From the NCBI GenBank assembly GCA_038501785.1, contig JBAMJR010000154.1, forward strand, positions 2,473,001 through 2,537,000: 64,000 nt of DNA, read 5' to 3'. The DNA comes from Myoxocephalus aenaeus. Lineage: Eukaryota; Chordata; Actinopteri; Perciformes; Cottidae. Below, one piece after another: positions 1 through 12,662 of this stretch. The notes beneath the pieces were generated by a model that had not been told where the DNA came from, did not search any database, and saw only the letters and a program-made list of their open reading frames with translations. Position 1 is the first letter of the stretch. Each line of letters starts with the position of its first letter. The position numbers and the translations under genes are program-made.

Positions 1-987
1 CCTGGGTCAGGGACCCGTCCAGGTGAAGGGTCAGGTTGGACAAACCAGATGCACTCATCTAGTTGGGGCGGAAACAAAGGATGTTTTTCTGTCATTTCAA
101 AAAATAATTAAAGATAAATTCCACTTGTATATTAAGTAAATTCAGAACTTCAGCTTGTGCATACTCAATTTAAGTACAAGAGAGGAAAATCTATTTAAAG
201 TAACCCGATTACTATGGGCAAACAAATAATGTACAGATTTCACTAGAAAAAGTCTGAAAGGAAGTGTCTGGCATTTAGAGGATCTATTGGCAACATGTGA
301 ATATAATATTATTAATTAAGTTAACTTGATATTTATACCAACATACAGAGCAGGTCCTCTTCACTGAGTCGGCCGCCATGTTTCTACAGTTCTCAGAAGA
401 CAAAGCTAACACTGGCTCATAGGGCCATTCACATGTTTGCGTCGGCCACCGTAATTCTCTTACATGCTTGGCAAAACTGAGTACAAAACTGTAATTTAGT
501 ATCAGCAGAAACATCGTCGCAAAGGAGGCCCATATTTACATGAAGTCCAATAAGGAACCTCAGCTATGGTCTAGAAATCAGTACTGGGATAGGGAATGTA
601 ATTATTTAAAGCAGCATGCAACAAGTAATGGAGCTCTGAAAAAAAGCCAAATCCTCAGTGCCCAAACCTTTAATTAAAGTAATATAAATAACACAAGAAA
701 CAGGTTCAGCAGCCAACAATCATTATATATATAATTATAATCTAAACTTAACAGAAATGAAAAATATGCTATCTTTTCATCTTTACTGTACCAACCTTCT
801 GCCAGGTTTTCAAAGGCCGAATAATGAAATTAGTCGCCTTGGACACCTTGAAGTGAAAATGGAACAAAGCAAAGAGGCACTAACAGAGAGCACGGCTGCT
901 TACAGTAAGAAGCAAAGTCTTCAGCTCACAGTAACACACCGCTGCTCCTGCTTTGTTTACTTGTTTTATCTTTTCTCCTTGATTTTG

Positions 988-990
<3 letters not shown>

Positions 991-1039
<49 letters not shown>

Positions 1040-1043
1040 GGGG
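991..1043. repeat. (GT)n microsatellite followed by a poly-G run
   Basis: About 16 GT units pass directly into an uninterrupted run of about 21 G. Such compound tracts are mutation-prone and error-prone in sequencing, so the exact length should not be trusted. Confidence 0.95.
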
Positions 1044-1133
1044 ATGACCTTGAAAATGTAAGGCATACAAATTACAAATTGTCAATGTGCCTGAAAAAGA
1101 AAAGAGTGCTGAAAGTCATTATAACGTGAAAAA

Positions 1134-1136
<3 letters not shown>

Positions 1137-1176
<40 letters not shown>

Positions 1177-1180
1177 ACAC
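1137..1180. repeat. (CA)n microsatellite
   Basis: Near-perfect CA repeat with one AG interruption close to the right end. It lies about 100 bp from a GT tract in the opposite sense. Confidence 0.95.
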
Positions 1181-1625
1181 AAATGCATACACATTTATGT
1201 TCAAATAGCAGCAACAAAAACAGGGCAGAAAATCAAATAATCCAAGATTGACCCAACTGGTTTGATAGTGGCTGGCAAGTGTTTATTCACCTGCAATTCC
1301 TGATCTGTCCACACGGTGGAAGCACCCGACAAGGGGACATGACTGCAAGGCTAAAGCCATTTCACTGTATCTCTCCCCAGATGGCAGCAACATGCAGCAC
1401 ATTTTAGACTCACAGGTCTTTCTTCCTATTCTGTAAAAAAAAGTGAAAGGTCACTATTTGGTTAAAGGAAGGAATTGAACTGGAGTCTGAAGTTAAATAC
1501 GCAATCACTGTCAGTCACAAAGGAGCACACTGAAGTCATGAGAGATCCATTGTCCTGCTCAAGGATACTTCAGGGTGTTATCAACAGACAAGAATGCTTG
1601 AAACTGTGTGCTGTGGTTGAGGGGG

Positions 1626-1728
<103 letters not shown>

Positions 1729-3830
1729 AAGTCACATTGCTGGAGCTCACACCACTTCTGTTCTAAGTCCTACATCATGTGTTTCGCTATGCAGTGCCAG
1801 TGGGTGGACGCCCTGCTGACTGACTGCTCTGTCCAGTGGAGCAAGAGAAAAATGGAACAGTGTGTATCAAGTTTCAGAGCAGAATAGACTGATGAGGAGG
1901 TGATTCATCCAGCTATTATCCTACCTCCATCCTACCTTACCCACTGCCTTTTCACAAGCACCCTTGGTGACCTGGTGATAAAGACACAGTGTGAAAACAC
2001 ATCAATCAACTACAGCTCCTTTGTAAATTAGTAACAGTTGTTGTGGTCGCTGGAAATCATTTGAGCTTTAAGTTAATCATTATCTAAGTACGTTTCTCTA
2101 AGTACATCTGCTGCTTGGAAAATTTTGCTTTTTTAAGCGCTTTTATCTTTTAACCCGTGGCTTGCATGCACAATCTGTATTTTTACATCACTGAGGAGAG
2201 TCTATGTGTTACTTTAAAAAAAAAAAAAACTTCAACAGATTATAATGAATATAAAGAAGCTTCTACTTTTCCACCGATAGATTACTTTATTTTAGTTATA
2301 TGCAGAAGCATACAGCAATAAAACAGTGATATCAATAATATGTTATAAATGAAATCTAAACAGAATTGATTAAATACAACTAAACTCTGTCACTATCTTA
2401 ATTATGTATTGCTATTCTACACACAAACTCCTTGGAAGGTCAAAAACATTTCCAAAATAGGCAACAGCATCCCTTTCAGAGGATTGATCACAAGACAATT
2501 ATCCCCATCTGTCGCCTAATCCTCCATTTCAGCTTCATGCGGCTTTGGTGGAGCGAGGGTTTGCTTGTCGTATAGTAGTTCTCAGGTAGAAGTTGTAATA
2601 AAAACGGTATTACTTTATTACTCACAGTGTCCCCAGTATCTGTTGCTTCTCTTAAGTCTAGGATTCTTTCTATCCCTATCTGGACATCCTACATACTGAC
2701 CAGTAAGCCAGAGGCAGACCAGGCAGCATGATCACCTTGACCTTAACGTCAACCCCATTTCCCCTGAGTTTATAGTGCCAGACATCTGTGTCCACTTGGC
2801 CTTCTCAATAATTTCCATCATCTTTTTCATTTCCTTATTGCACAGATCAATCATGAGGTCACACAGTGATGTATCCTTACATTTAACCCAGTAAACTCTT
2901 ATACTCAGTATTGATGTTCCCCTGCGGTGGTTCCTATTCATGATTAGGCCTTAGGATCTTCTTTTGGAGGAGAAGGATCAGGTATTTGTAGCATGCCGGT
3001 CAAACCAGCTCTTCCTTCTTTTCGTTTGGCTCTCCTGGAGTGGGATGGTCTTGTTGTGGTTCTTCCTCTGGTTATTTTGCCTGTGGGCTTTTCTCCTCCT
3101 GCTTCTGTGTTTTCTCATGGCCTTTGTCAGGGCTATTGTTTGGCCTTCTCTTAGGCCAGCTCCAAGGCTTCCCGAATCCAGTATCAATGTCCGTTGTTCT
3201 GGGCTCTTTGACAAGACACACACCTCACTCTCCATGGCAACTCCCATGGTATCCTTTCCCCAATAGAGTATGGTGTTTTGAGAAGGTGGGAGTCAACACA
3301 ACCATGAGAGGACCTTGAGCATGCAGCCATAACTGGCCATTCAAAAATATTGTGCAGTTTGCTGTCGCAGAATACGAGATTGGCCACAGACAAAATACTC
3401 AGTCACGCACAATCGCACACACTCACACAAATTCTCCACATGCTTATGCCTGGCGGACATGATTACCACGGGAAGAACACAGCAGGAGGGTTACAAATAA
3501 AAATAAAAAATTCTCAATTGGCTCAGTGTGATGAGAGAAATGATACAAATACCGAAGCATAACATGAAAGCACTGATATAACTGTGAATGCTGATGTACT
3601 TACAACAGCCTTTACCTGACCTTTAGGGGTAAAGTATTTGGTTTTCAGTCCAATATATATTAATGCAGCAAGTCATGTGGGCCCGCAGGGGCATGTTTAC
3701 TGGGAGATTTGCTGGCTCAGGCAACCATAACTAAATGATTTTCCGGAGTTGAACCTCTCTGGCAGCCCCTAAATTGTACCCGTATTGAAAGACTTAAACC
3801 CAAAACTTTAACAACAAGACTATAACCAAA

Positions 3831-3880
3831 TTTCCCCTTGGGGATGAATAAAGTATATATCCTATCCTATCCATCCTATC
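3831..3880 (+). repeat. Non-LTR retroposon 3' tail
   Basis: The stretch carries the module 'TTTCCCCTTGGGGAT' followed by AATAAAGTATAT and a short CCTAT-type tail. This module is the common 3' end of CR1/L2-like LINEs and dependent SINEs in fish, and it also ends the LINE fragment at 42841-43616. Only the terminal ~50 bp is recognisable. Confidence 0.6.
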
Positions 3881-5830
3881 AACTAGCTACATCCAGAACC
3901 ATTGGATTTGATGCCTCGGCAACTTGCTGGAAGCAGTTGACAGCATGTCAGGAAGTGCGGCCTTTGACGATCAGTTCAGGGCATCAAGACTTCCTTTTAC
4001 ATCCCCTGCCAAAAGATTACCACCGTAAAAATCCCAAACAGCAATAATAAGAAGACGACATTTAGGTACAAAGATGAGTCACTGCAAAAACTGACACGGA
4101 TTACTAATAAGTTGTAAGTAAAGATTTGTTTAAATTATAATGTTGCTTCAGAGGGGAAAGTCCTGCTTAGCATGCTTCCAGGCAAACAACTGACATTTTA
4201 TCCATTATGCTGAAGACGGTTGTATATTCTAATCTAAAATATGTCACCTTTAATTCTGTGAACATAAAACATTTGTATATATAGCATCAATATTTATATT
4301 ACCATCAAATTTGCATGCCTGTATAAAAAAAATAACCATACAATATATAATGCCATCAAAATTACATTTGAAAATGTTTCTGATGTAGGTTACACATATT
4401 GACACGTAAAACCATCATTATGATGTTGTGAAGTTATTTTGAAGAAATAGGCGAAAACACAAAGCATGACCTGGATGCCAGTAATTTTCCACAAGGATAT
4501 CATTAACTTCCTTTAGTAAAGAGGGCGTATGAGTCAGTAGAGGTGTAGGCAACGTGTGTAAAAGACTGTGAATGATAAAGGAAACTCAAATTTGTTTGAA
4601 TTTGACAGGGATGTCAAACTCAAAGTGTGTGTTGTATCTTTACCAGTAATGTAAAATAACAACAACACAAGATAGCCAAGCTCCTGGACTGCAGCTCCAG
4701 ACCTACACCAGTAGGTCAAAGTGTCTACTAATTCTGTGAAATGTTTTTCTTTTTCTTTTTCTGGCAACTGTTGTACAAACGTTTAGCAAATATCTGATTA
4801 ACTGACTTATTCAACTGCCTTGGTCAAGGTTGCCAAAGCAGCTGCAGGCAGGAAAAGTATTTCTCAATTTGTACCCAACTACACACTACCCTTTTGCATT
4901 TCACTTTGTTGCAATGGAGAGTCATCGGTCAAAGGTCTTTAAATGCAATAACATTGATTGTGTCACTCTCAAAAAACATTGTACTCGTCAACACATTATC
5001 AAACCATTTGAATAATTACGCCATTGCTTAGTTTTTCAGTTTGGCCTCTGTGCTTTCTAAAGTAGCGTCAACTTTCAAGTTTGCTTGACTGAGGATAGAG
5101 GAATATATGGAGCAAACTGGTAAGAAGTAGAGATTTATAAAGCACTACACCTGGCTTTTTGGTTGGATTAATCTTGTGTTAAGAAATTCCTTCCTACCTA
5201 TTTTGAGTTTTGAAGACATCTCCATCATACATGAAGAAGTTGGAGAATATCACCGACAGATAATGCAGTGATACAGGATTGTAATAAATGTGTCGATACC
5301 ATAACCAGTGGCGGCTGGTGAATTTTTTGGGGGGGGGGGCGCAGTTGGGCGGCGCGGTTTAAATAGCACTCCACAATGAGAAGAAAAGAGGTTTGGAGTA
5401 GAATATTCTAAAAAACAAAGCTTTATTTCAAGAAAACACAGTGCTCAACACTGTCCAATAACAACTATCAACAAACTGTAACTTTGGGCATGAGAGGTTC
5501 AGAGCAGAATGGTTTAAGAAACATTCAATGTGGTGGCCAGAGCAACTTCAGGGAATACATTGACGTCGCATTCAAACTGGGGGCCCTGCAGTAAGGTGGC
5601 ACTGGTGAGGTGGTCTTTGAAGGCAAAGCGTTCCCTGGTGTGTCCAAGTATGGTGTCACAAACCTACAGATAAATATATAGAGAGAGAGACAGAGACAGT
5701 AAGATAAGTTGTGGGGAAATATCTACTACAAACAGGCTTCATACTACAGACAAAAAACTATGTTTTGTGTGTCTTGATGGCTCAGCAACATAGACAAAAG
5801 GCCAGGAGCCACCTTGATGGCTGTAGCTAT

Positions 5831-5844
5831 CACTCACTCACTCA

Positions 5845-5899
<55 letters not shown>
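5831..5899. repeat. (CTCA)n/(CA)n microsatellite
   Basis: CTCA units grade into about 25 CA units, inside the hAT-type element. Confidence 0.95.
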
Positions 5900-5902
<3 letters not shown>

Positions 5903-6058
5903 CTTGTTGGGGGTTGAATTGGTATTTTAGATAAAGTTATAGCCTGATATGATATCCACCCAAATCTAACAATGTCCAACATGTGTTCTGCTGTGGGAAA
6001 GATAAAACATTAAACTCTAACACAGGCATCTGCTGATTTTGACACACTGAGGCTCCAG

Positions 6059-6367
6059 CTAACAGCTCCGGTTAGCATGTAGCTTGGTGCATGTAGCTTC
6101 ACTGCTTTGCTGCTGAATTTTTAAATCCGGACGTTCGGGTCCCAACTCTTTCAGCCTCTTCTTGTCAACATCTGATCGTGGATTAAAAGGTGTTTCGCGT
6201 AGAGATACCACAGAGTTTTCAGTCGCCATACTAACATAATCAAAGTCTCTGCTGTGTTGCTGTGTTGCTCGCGTAGCTACGTGGGAGCTATATGGGATGT
6301 GAGGGAATGATAAAGGTCTCTGATTGGCCGAATAGTCCAACCACGTTGCAATAAGAAACGATGTCAT
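6059..6367 (-). pseudogene. Remnant of a hAT (ZMYM1-like) transposase N-terminus
   Basis: This 102-codon minus-strand frame lies inside the TIR/TSD-bounded element. The part after an internal methionine (MATENSVVSL...) leads to KRLKELGPERPDLKI. From memory, this resembles the segment preceding the TTF-type zinc finger of ZMYM1-like hAT transposases in fish. No zinc finger, catalytic core or dimerisation domain follows, so it cannot be an active transposase. The similarity is a recollection of the family and was not aligned. Confidence 0.5.
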
Positions 6368-6732
6368 TGGCTAGGGCGCAGATTCGTGCGCCCGAAGATT
6401 CACGTTTCATCCGCCAATGAGAAGCTGTCCTTGCCGTCACGAGGGTGAAATGTTTGTTAGCTTTCCATAGACACACATTTGGGCTTTTCTCAGTAATGAT
6501 GAATGGCGATATATTATATTTAACTTAAGTGGTTGTTGACAGGGGCTTACGGTCTCCCACACACATTTAGCGCGTCAACACGGTATATTTCGTATTTAAA
6601 TTATTTGATATATAATGTTTTTTGACAGTATATATTATATTTTTTTTTTCTTCTTTTTTTTTTTTCATCCCAAAATTTTAGGAGGGGCGGCGCCCTAGCG
6701 CCCTCTATTGACGCACCGCCACTGACCATAAC

Positions 6733-8025
6733 CATGCGACAAATTGTGAATATGGGTCCACAACTAATCAAATCATTTTGCAATTTCCTGAAAACAGATG
6801 TTTAGGCTTCCTATTACTTTGAGACAGCTTATAATCACACGATCAATCAGGAATGTTTCAGGTGTAATATTTTTTTTATACAATTCAAAAAAATCACCTG
6901 ACTTTAGAAGAAAGAAAGAAAAAAAAGACACATTAAAGGGCACTTTATTTAAAATGGATGTTCATGTTGAGCAAAACTGACTTTGTTAGTGTTTAAAGAA
7001 CATTTATTCTCCAACTATACCTTTCTATACCCAATGAATACACGTTTTTGTTGTCTCAACAAGAATTATATTTTAAGTCAGAAAAACAACAATGCATATT
7101 CTCTGTGAGAAAGAAAACTATGTAAAGCACCTTCCCATAAAGCAATCATCACTTAATCCTCAAAAAAAAAAAAAATTAGAAAGTGAAACAGAATTCTTTT
7201 TTTTCATTTTAGCATTGCATACTAAGACACATTTGGTAAAAGATGTTTATAAAAATTAAAAAAAAAGGGGAACTTGAAACAAGTTGAATTGCACAACACT
7301 AAAGGTACATTGACACACAGTAGATACACAACAGCCACTACATGAGCCCTGAATTACAGCATACACAATGTTAGCATAATGCAACAGACTCAACCCCTTT
7401 GAACAATGGGAACCATGCAATGAGATATTCATAAAGTATACATGGATACAGAAACATGATCATTGGTAGTGGCTTATTGTTACTATACAAGTTAGGATAC
7501 TTCTCAAGATGAAAAAGCGTCACAATTTATAATATTGTGCTTCTTCTCTTCATTTCCTGTGCTACACCAGCAACTAAGCCTACAGTCGCCATCAACTAAA
7601 ATAGAGCGGGGGGGGGGGAGCATAAATCACAGAATACATTTCATTTTCACAGAAAAAAAACAAGTGCATATGTCAAATAAGGCAAATATTAAAGTAATAG
7701 AGCACACAAAAACAAAAAAACTCTGAGCCTACATATTCTAAATGTAGGATTAATACAAGCGCTATACAAAAAGGACACACACTAGTCAAATAATCTTCAG
7801 TCATTAAGGAGCACAATTGTTTTCACGTGGCAATGATTTCATCATTTAAAACAACGGATTAGATCCTTGTTAGAGCTACAAAAGACAATTGTATTACAGA
7901 GAGAGCTTCTCAATTCTTTGAAACTAACAATTTAATTTTCAAACAGCCACCAACCCCCCACACAACTCTCACCTAAATAAAAAAAACATTCACACCAGTC
8001 CACATTGGATCCGTGCAGAGTTCAA
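6733..8025 (-). other. Probable slc5a3 3' UTR and flank
   Basis: This A/T-rich, gene-free sequence lies directly 3' of the slc5a3 stop codon on the minus strand. Vertebrate SLC5A3 transcripts have long 3' UTRs, so much of it may be transcribed. Minus-strand AATAAA candidates (TTTATT on +) occur near 6.94 and 7.00 kb, but I cannot say which is used. Confidence 0.4.
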
Positions 8026-10158
8026 CTAAAGTGAGAAGTAAACATACATGAAGATGGCCAAACAAGAGTTGATAAACAGACCCACATTGAGGAGAGTTTT
8101 AGTTCTAGGTGGCTCATACAGCCTCTCTGCAATGACTCCTGCATCCTCCCACGCAACTTTTTCCGTCGAGCTCTGTGCCCCGTCCTTGTAGCCACAAAAC
8201 CATTTCAGTAAACACATACACCTTCCAGTCTCTCCATTAACATGACCGCTTTCCTTTCTGATCATCTCTACCCTTGCACTACCAAACTGTTCTGGAGGGG
8301 TCGGGACAGGGGATGTTTCCGTACTAGGGGTTTCTGGGTCATAGTCAGCGGATGGGACCAGGGGCATAGCATGTGCCCCATCCAAACACTTCTCCTCTCT
8401 GACATCTGGGAGCATTTCTTCATGGAGACTGTTGTCTGCACTACAATGGTTCTTTTCAGTCAACCTGTAAATGTCCTTTCTGTCCTTGGTGGGAACCGTT
8501 TCAACGTTGCGGAGCCCCCAGAATGTGGTGGTACGGACCTGCTCCTCATCTGGTGGAGCGGTGCAGAGGCTGACCACCACCGCCACAAACCCTGAAATCC
8601 AGAACAGCCCAGAAGCAAAATACATGTAGTGAATATTAGCAATGAAGGCGGGCCTATCATCTGGCTGGTCACAGCGAGGCTGGCGGTAGACAAAAGCTAG
8701 GACCAGTCGCACGATACCGAGTGCGAGACCTGTCATCCCTCCGCAAAATGCACCCATCTCATTGCACCGTTTCCAGAACACACCTAACAGGAAAAGGGCA
8801 GCAATCGGTGGAGTGAGGTAGCCAGCAACCTCCTGGATGTAGAGATATGTCTGTCCACCTTGCATTTCAATAATAACAGGGACCCAGGCAACGCTGATTA
8901 TCACCATGAGCACAACAAACAAGCGGCCCATAATCAGCAGCTCGCGCTGAGAAGCCTTGCTTCGAGCAGTTTTGTATATGTCCAGTGTGAAGATGGTGCT
9001 TGCGCTGTTGAAGATTGAGTCTAGATCACTCATCAAGGCCGCGATCATGACTGCCATCATCAAACCCCTGAGTCCCACAGGCATCACCGCCATGACCAGG
9101 CGTGGGTAGGCAAGGTTGGAGCAGCCGGCCTGAGAACCACACACAGACATGCAGTGCTCTGGCCCGATGCAGACGAGCTCGTCCGCAAACAAGATGCGGG
9201 AGATCATTCCTGGAATGACAATTAGAAACATGGGAAGGACCTTGAGCAATCCAGCCATGAGCGTAGCGCCCTTAGCGTGAACAATGTTCTTTGCTGCAAG
9301 TACTCTCTGAACAATGACCTGGTCTGCACACCAGTACCAAATAGATGCAGGGGTCTGGCCAAGAAGGAAGCCTGGCCATGGGACGTCTTCATCCAGGGGA
9401 CCCCGAAGGACACGTAGAGAATTTGGTTTAGGTTGAATATTGCAGGAAGGTGAATAGGTGAAGTTTCCGCTGGCCATTATTGCAGTAACATTGGGAACTG
9501 CCAGCATGTACTTAGTTCTGACACCTTCTATTCCACCAACTTTGACTATACTAAGGATGCTTAAGGTTAGGGCTCCACCAATCATCAACACTGCCTGAAG
9601 TGAATCTGTGTAGAGTACAGCCACCAATCCACCAGTGACAGTGAGCAGTGCAGTCATACTAATGAGCAGGAAGATAGACACATAAATGTTCCAACCCAAG
9701 GACTCTTGAATGAAGAGAGCTCCAGCAAATAAGTCCACAGACAGCTTGGTAAAAATATACAATAATAAGGACAAGAAAGCTAAGTAAACCTTGAGCCTGT
9801 TGCCACCAAAGCGTTTCGACAGGTACTCAGGCATTGTGTAGATTCCCGAGTGTATATACACAGGGACAAACACCCAGCCAAGCAGCTGCAGAAGTAGAAG
9901 GGCATTAAATTCCCATGCTGCAACAGCATAGCCACTTGCGGCACCTGACCCAGCCAGGCCTATGAAGTGTTCACTGCCAATGTTGCTGACGAAGAGTGAT
10001 GCACCTACCACTATCCACGTCATAGAGCGTCCAGCCAGGAAGTAGCCACTCACAGTGCTGCGATTGGATTTCCACATGGCAAAAAAACCAATGGCTAATA
10101 CCAGGACAAAATACATGGCTACCACAGCGATGTCCAACGCCTCCATTCCAGGAGCCAT
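8026..10158 (-). CDS. slc5a3: Sodium/myo-inositol cotransporter 1 (SMIT1), intact single coding exon
   Basis: This is a plasma-membrane Na+-coupled importer of myo-inositol, used as a compatible osmolyte and as a phosphoinositide precursor; it is an SLC5/SSS member with a LeuT-type fold. The frame is 710 codons (human about 718) and uninterrupted. The family signatures are clear: FFAMWKSNRSTVSGYFLAGR near residue 25, SLFVSNIGSEHFIGLAGSGAASG near 55-77, the YWCADQVIVQRVLAAK stretch near 275-292, LMMAVMIAALMSDLDSIFNS near 365-384, and a C-terminal membrane helix ending in FMYVYFSL. The hydrophilic loop of about 130 residues before the last helix is less conserved. A single coding exon is the known vertebrate gene structure. 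I took the first ATG (MAPGMEALDIAVV); Met5 is an alternative start. A possible 5' UTR acceptor lies just upstream on the minus strand. The fish mrps6 exons that flank this gene in mammals were not found here. Confidence 0.97.
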   Translation of the reverse strand: MAPGMEALDIAVVAMYFVLVLAIGFFAMWKSNRSTVSGYFLAGRSMTWIVVGASLFVSNIGSEHFIGLAGSGAASGYAVAAWEFNALLLLQLLGWVFVPVYIHSGIYTMPEYLSKRFGGNRLKVYLAFLSLLLYIFTKLSVDLFAGALFIQESLGWNIYVSIFLLISMTALLTVTGGLVAVLYTDSLQAVLMIGGALTLSILSIVKVGGIEGVRTKYMLAVPNVTAIMASGNFTYSPSCNIQPKPNSLRVLRGPLDEDVPWPGFLLGQTPASIWYWCADQVIVQRVLAAKNIVHAKGATLMAGLLKVLPMFLIVIPGMISRILFADELVCIGPEHCMSVCGSQAGCSNLAYPRLVMAVMPVGLRGLMMAVMIAALMSDLDSIFNSASTIFTLDIYKTARSKASQRELLIMGRLFVVLMVIISVAWVPVIIEMQGGQTYLYIQEVAGYLTPPIAALFLLGVFWKRCNEMGAFCGGMTGLALGIVRLVLAFVYRQPRCDQPDDRPAFIANIHYMYFASGLFWISGFVAVVVSLCTAPPDEEQVRTTTFWGLRNVETVPTKDRKDIYRLTEKNHCSADNSLHEEMLPDVREEKCLDGAHAMPLVPSADYDPETPSTETSPVPTPPEQFGSARVEMIRKESGHVNGETGRCMCLLKWFCGYKDGAQSSTEKVAWEDAGVIAERLYEPPRTKTLLNVGLFINSCLAIFMYVYFSL

Positions 10159-10978
10159 TTTTTATAGATTATCTAAAAATAAACGTTTGGAAGTAGAGCT
10201 CACAACTATACAAAAGAAATAATACAAAAGTAGTAAATTACCGATTTAATTGTTTAAAACGGAAGAATGGAAATGCTTTGTTTTGGTTTGCTGTCGGGAA
10301 GTTGTGGTATCCATCGCCAGGTCAAAATCACTAGTTGTGCTTCTGAGGGGTTTATCCAACGGCATTGTGGTCGTTCTAGTTTTGAAAGGACGACGTTGTA
10401 GGCCTCTCTCTCTGGTCTACAAAGGCCTGAAGTTCAAATTTCTGAAAGACAGCAAAAAGAAAGAGCCATAATTTGAGAAGAGTAATACACCAAACACAAA
10501 TGCTTGAACGTTTACAGCCTCTCTGAAAACAGGATAGAAATTGAGGTTAAAAAATGACTTTAATGTCTTTTAATTAAAAGTCTTCCAATAATAATTTAAA
10601 AAAAGTCACTATGCAGCCAAATGGTCATGTTCGGTGATAGATTAAAGTATTAGATTAGTATTTATATTGATGCATTAACATGTAAGATGCATTATAATGT
10701 TATTGTTGTATTTCATTTACTCAATATATATGAATGTGGTGAAGAAAGATGTACAATATTTCCCTCTAAAATGTAGTGCAATAGAAAGTAGCATCAAAAT
10801 TGTACTAAAGTACAGTATTTCAGTAAATGTACTTGTTTTTTCCCCATTACTGTTAAGTTAGTTAACGTTAGTTGAATGCTTTGTAATTAAAATTCAACAA
10901 ATATGTATAGATCGATCAAATTAAAATCCAGGGGAAAAAAATGCCATATTCATGGTGATGAGCACATCTGTTTTGTCT

Positions 10979-11003
10979 CACACACACACACGCACACGCA
11001 CAC

Positions 11004-11049
<46 letters not shown>
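10979..11049. repeat. (CA)n microsatellite with CG interruptions
   Basis: About 35 CA units with several CGCA interruptions near the left end. Confidence 0.95.
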
Positions 11050-11052
<3 letters not shown>

Positions 11053-12582
11053 TGACCTCTTGTGGTTGCAGCCGTCCACGCATGGTAGAAAATAAGCGTG
11101 CGCTCCTCCTCACAGGCTTCATGTGTACCCCTCCCTCTCAATAAAAAGAAGTGTCCGTCCTACCATGTCACCGTCAGGGGCTGCACGTGTTCACCACAAA
11201 CTGTCCAGGAGACTCTAAAACACAGCAATGTCAGAATAAAGAATAAGGCGCGTTGCATACGCACTTCAAAACAACCGACCGACCCCCTGAACCGGTTGAG
11301 GTCAACGCATAAGGCTGACCTCAACCATGGGAGAGCTCCGCGACTTTTGGGTTTACAACACCGTCAAGGTACGAAGGTAAATATAGGCCAGGTGTCTCAC
11401 CAGACATATTTGTATCGACGCTCGTTTGACGCAGATAATTATCGTCATTACCGAAAACATAGCTCCGCATATGACCACATATTTTTATATATAGCGTTAG
11501 GTTAGGTCAAGTTAGTCGTTACATTCAGACCCGCTGGCACCATTGTGTTAACACGGACACATACTAAAGACGCACGCTACCTTGTTTGGCTAGCAGAGGC
11601 TAAATGTACTACTACGACTCTCCTCGCCCCAGAAGATGGAAGATACAAATGAGGAAGCGACTCCTTCCGGACGACCCGTCTCCCCGCAGGATAGCTGCCT
11701 CCTCGTTTTGACGTTCACAGTCCGTTTTCTTAGGAGCGGCTAACAGACGCCAAACCAACGCCACCACTCTCCTCTTGCTCCTCATGCGCGCTCGTTCAAG
11801 CCACGCCCCCCTCACCCCACGTGAACCCATGGGTGGAACACACCCCGGAATACGCCCATGGGTTGCTTGGGTGCTCGTTATTCGACCTTCATGTTTACAC
11901 AGACTAAACAATAAAGAAGGGTGAGTGTATTTTAATAAATTGTCATTGAAAAAGGGAAAACACACATCTTCCACAACTTGTTTTAGTCAGGGAATTGACC
12001 ACAGGATTAATTTACTAAATTTAAATTGAATAGAACTGATGGGGATTAAACAATGAAAACTCATTATAGTACTTCACTGGAAATGAAGATGCCATTTCTA
12101 ATCTGGGAACATCCAGAACCTCTGAAGCCTCCCTATGCTGTTCTTTTGTCAAAAGTCTGGTCAAAAGTACTAGACAGTGGAAGGTACTTTCTGATTTATT
12201 TTCCTCTTTAACTTTCCTTTCCTTTAGTCATAAAAAAACCCCGCCAGAGACACACTTGCGCCCGCTGCTGGAACATTATGACCGAAAACAGTGTACAATT
12301 CTCTGATTGGTTGTGACGAAATATCACATGTTAAATTTTAAGGAAAGTACCGAAAATACATCACCACATCAGCGAGTAATGTCTTTGGCTCCATTAATAA
12401 GTTATGTGTTCTGTCTGCTTATCTACTGATTTCCTCACACTATTTCCACAGCTTCATACTTTGTATTATAAAGGTCAACATGTTTTAAAACACTCTGCTC
12501 TGCCAGAATGTCATCTGTACTCTTCCATCTTATGGCATGAAACGGAACTGAAGCTTTAATTATTCCCTCATATCGTTTGACG

Positions 12583-12586
<4 letters not shown>

Positions 12587-12660
<74 letters not shown>
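12587..12660. repeat. (GT)37 microsatellite
   Basis: Perfect GT tract of 74 bases. Confidence 0.97.

Positions 12661-12662
<2 letters not shown>

Larger units (their letters stand above)
5306..6724. mobile_element. Non-autonomous hAT-superfamily DNA transposon with 8-bp TSD
   Basis: The element is bounded by inverted ends CAGTGGCGG (5306-5314) and CCGCCACTG (6716-6724), with partial similarity continuing inward. It is flanked by identical 8-bp direct repeats ACCATAAC at 5298-5305 and 6725-6732. An 8-bp duplication with CAGTG-type ends is diagnostic of hAT elements. At 1419 bp it is too short for a full transposase. An internal minus-strand frame (about 6059-6367) contains a segment with KELGPERPDL, resembling the N-terminus of ZMYM1-like hAT proteins, so this looks like an internally deleted derivative. 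It also holds a CA microsatellite at 5831-5899. Boundaries are seen directly; the family assignment rests on TSD length and end sequence. Confidence 0.88.

Noticed and set aside
1..60. Possible minus-strand exon at the left edge (AG then an open frame starting MSASGLSNLTLHLDGSLTQ or DECIWFVQPDPSPGR)
   Set aside because: Only about 57 bases are visible, the polypyrimidine tract is mediocre, and I cannot match either frame to a protein.
2964..3266. Leu/Phe-rich 100-codon frame resembling a membrane protein
   Set aside because: The opposite strand reads as an equally long Arg/Lys-rich frame, there is no splice or regulatory context, and no family similarity. Pyrimidine-rich sequence gives hydrophobic codons by chance.
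8242..8595. Plus-strand 117-codon frame inside slc5a3
   Set aside because: It is antisense to the conserved transporter coding sequence and has no independent features.
11098..11505. 135-codon plus-strand frame upstream of slc5a3
   Set aside because: No similarity to any known protein, no promoter or splice signals, and it overlaps the putative slc5a3 untranslated region on the other strand.
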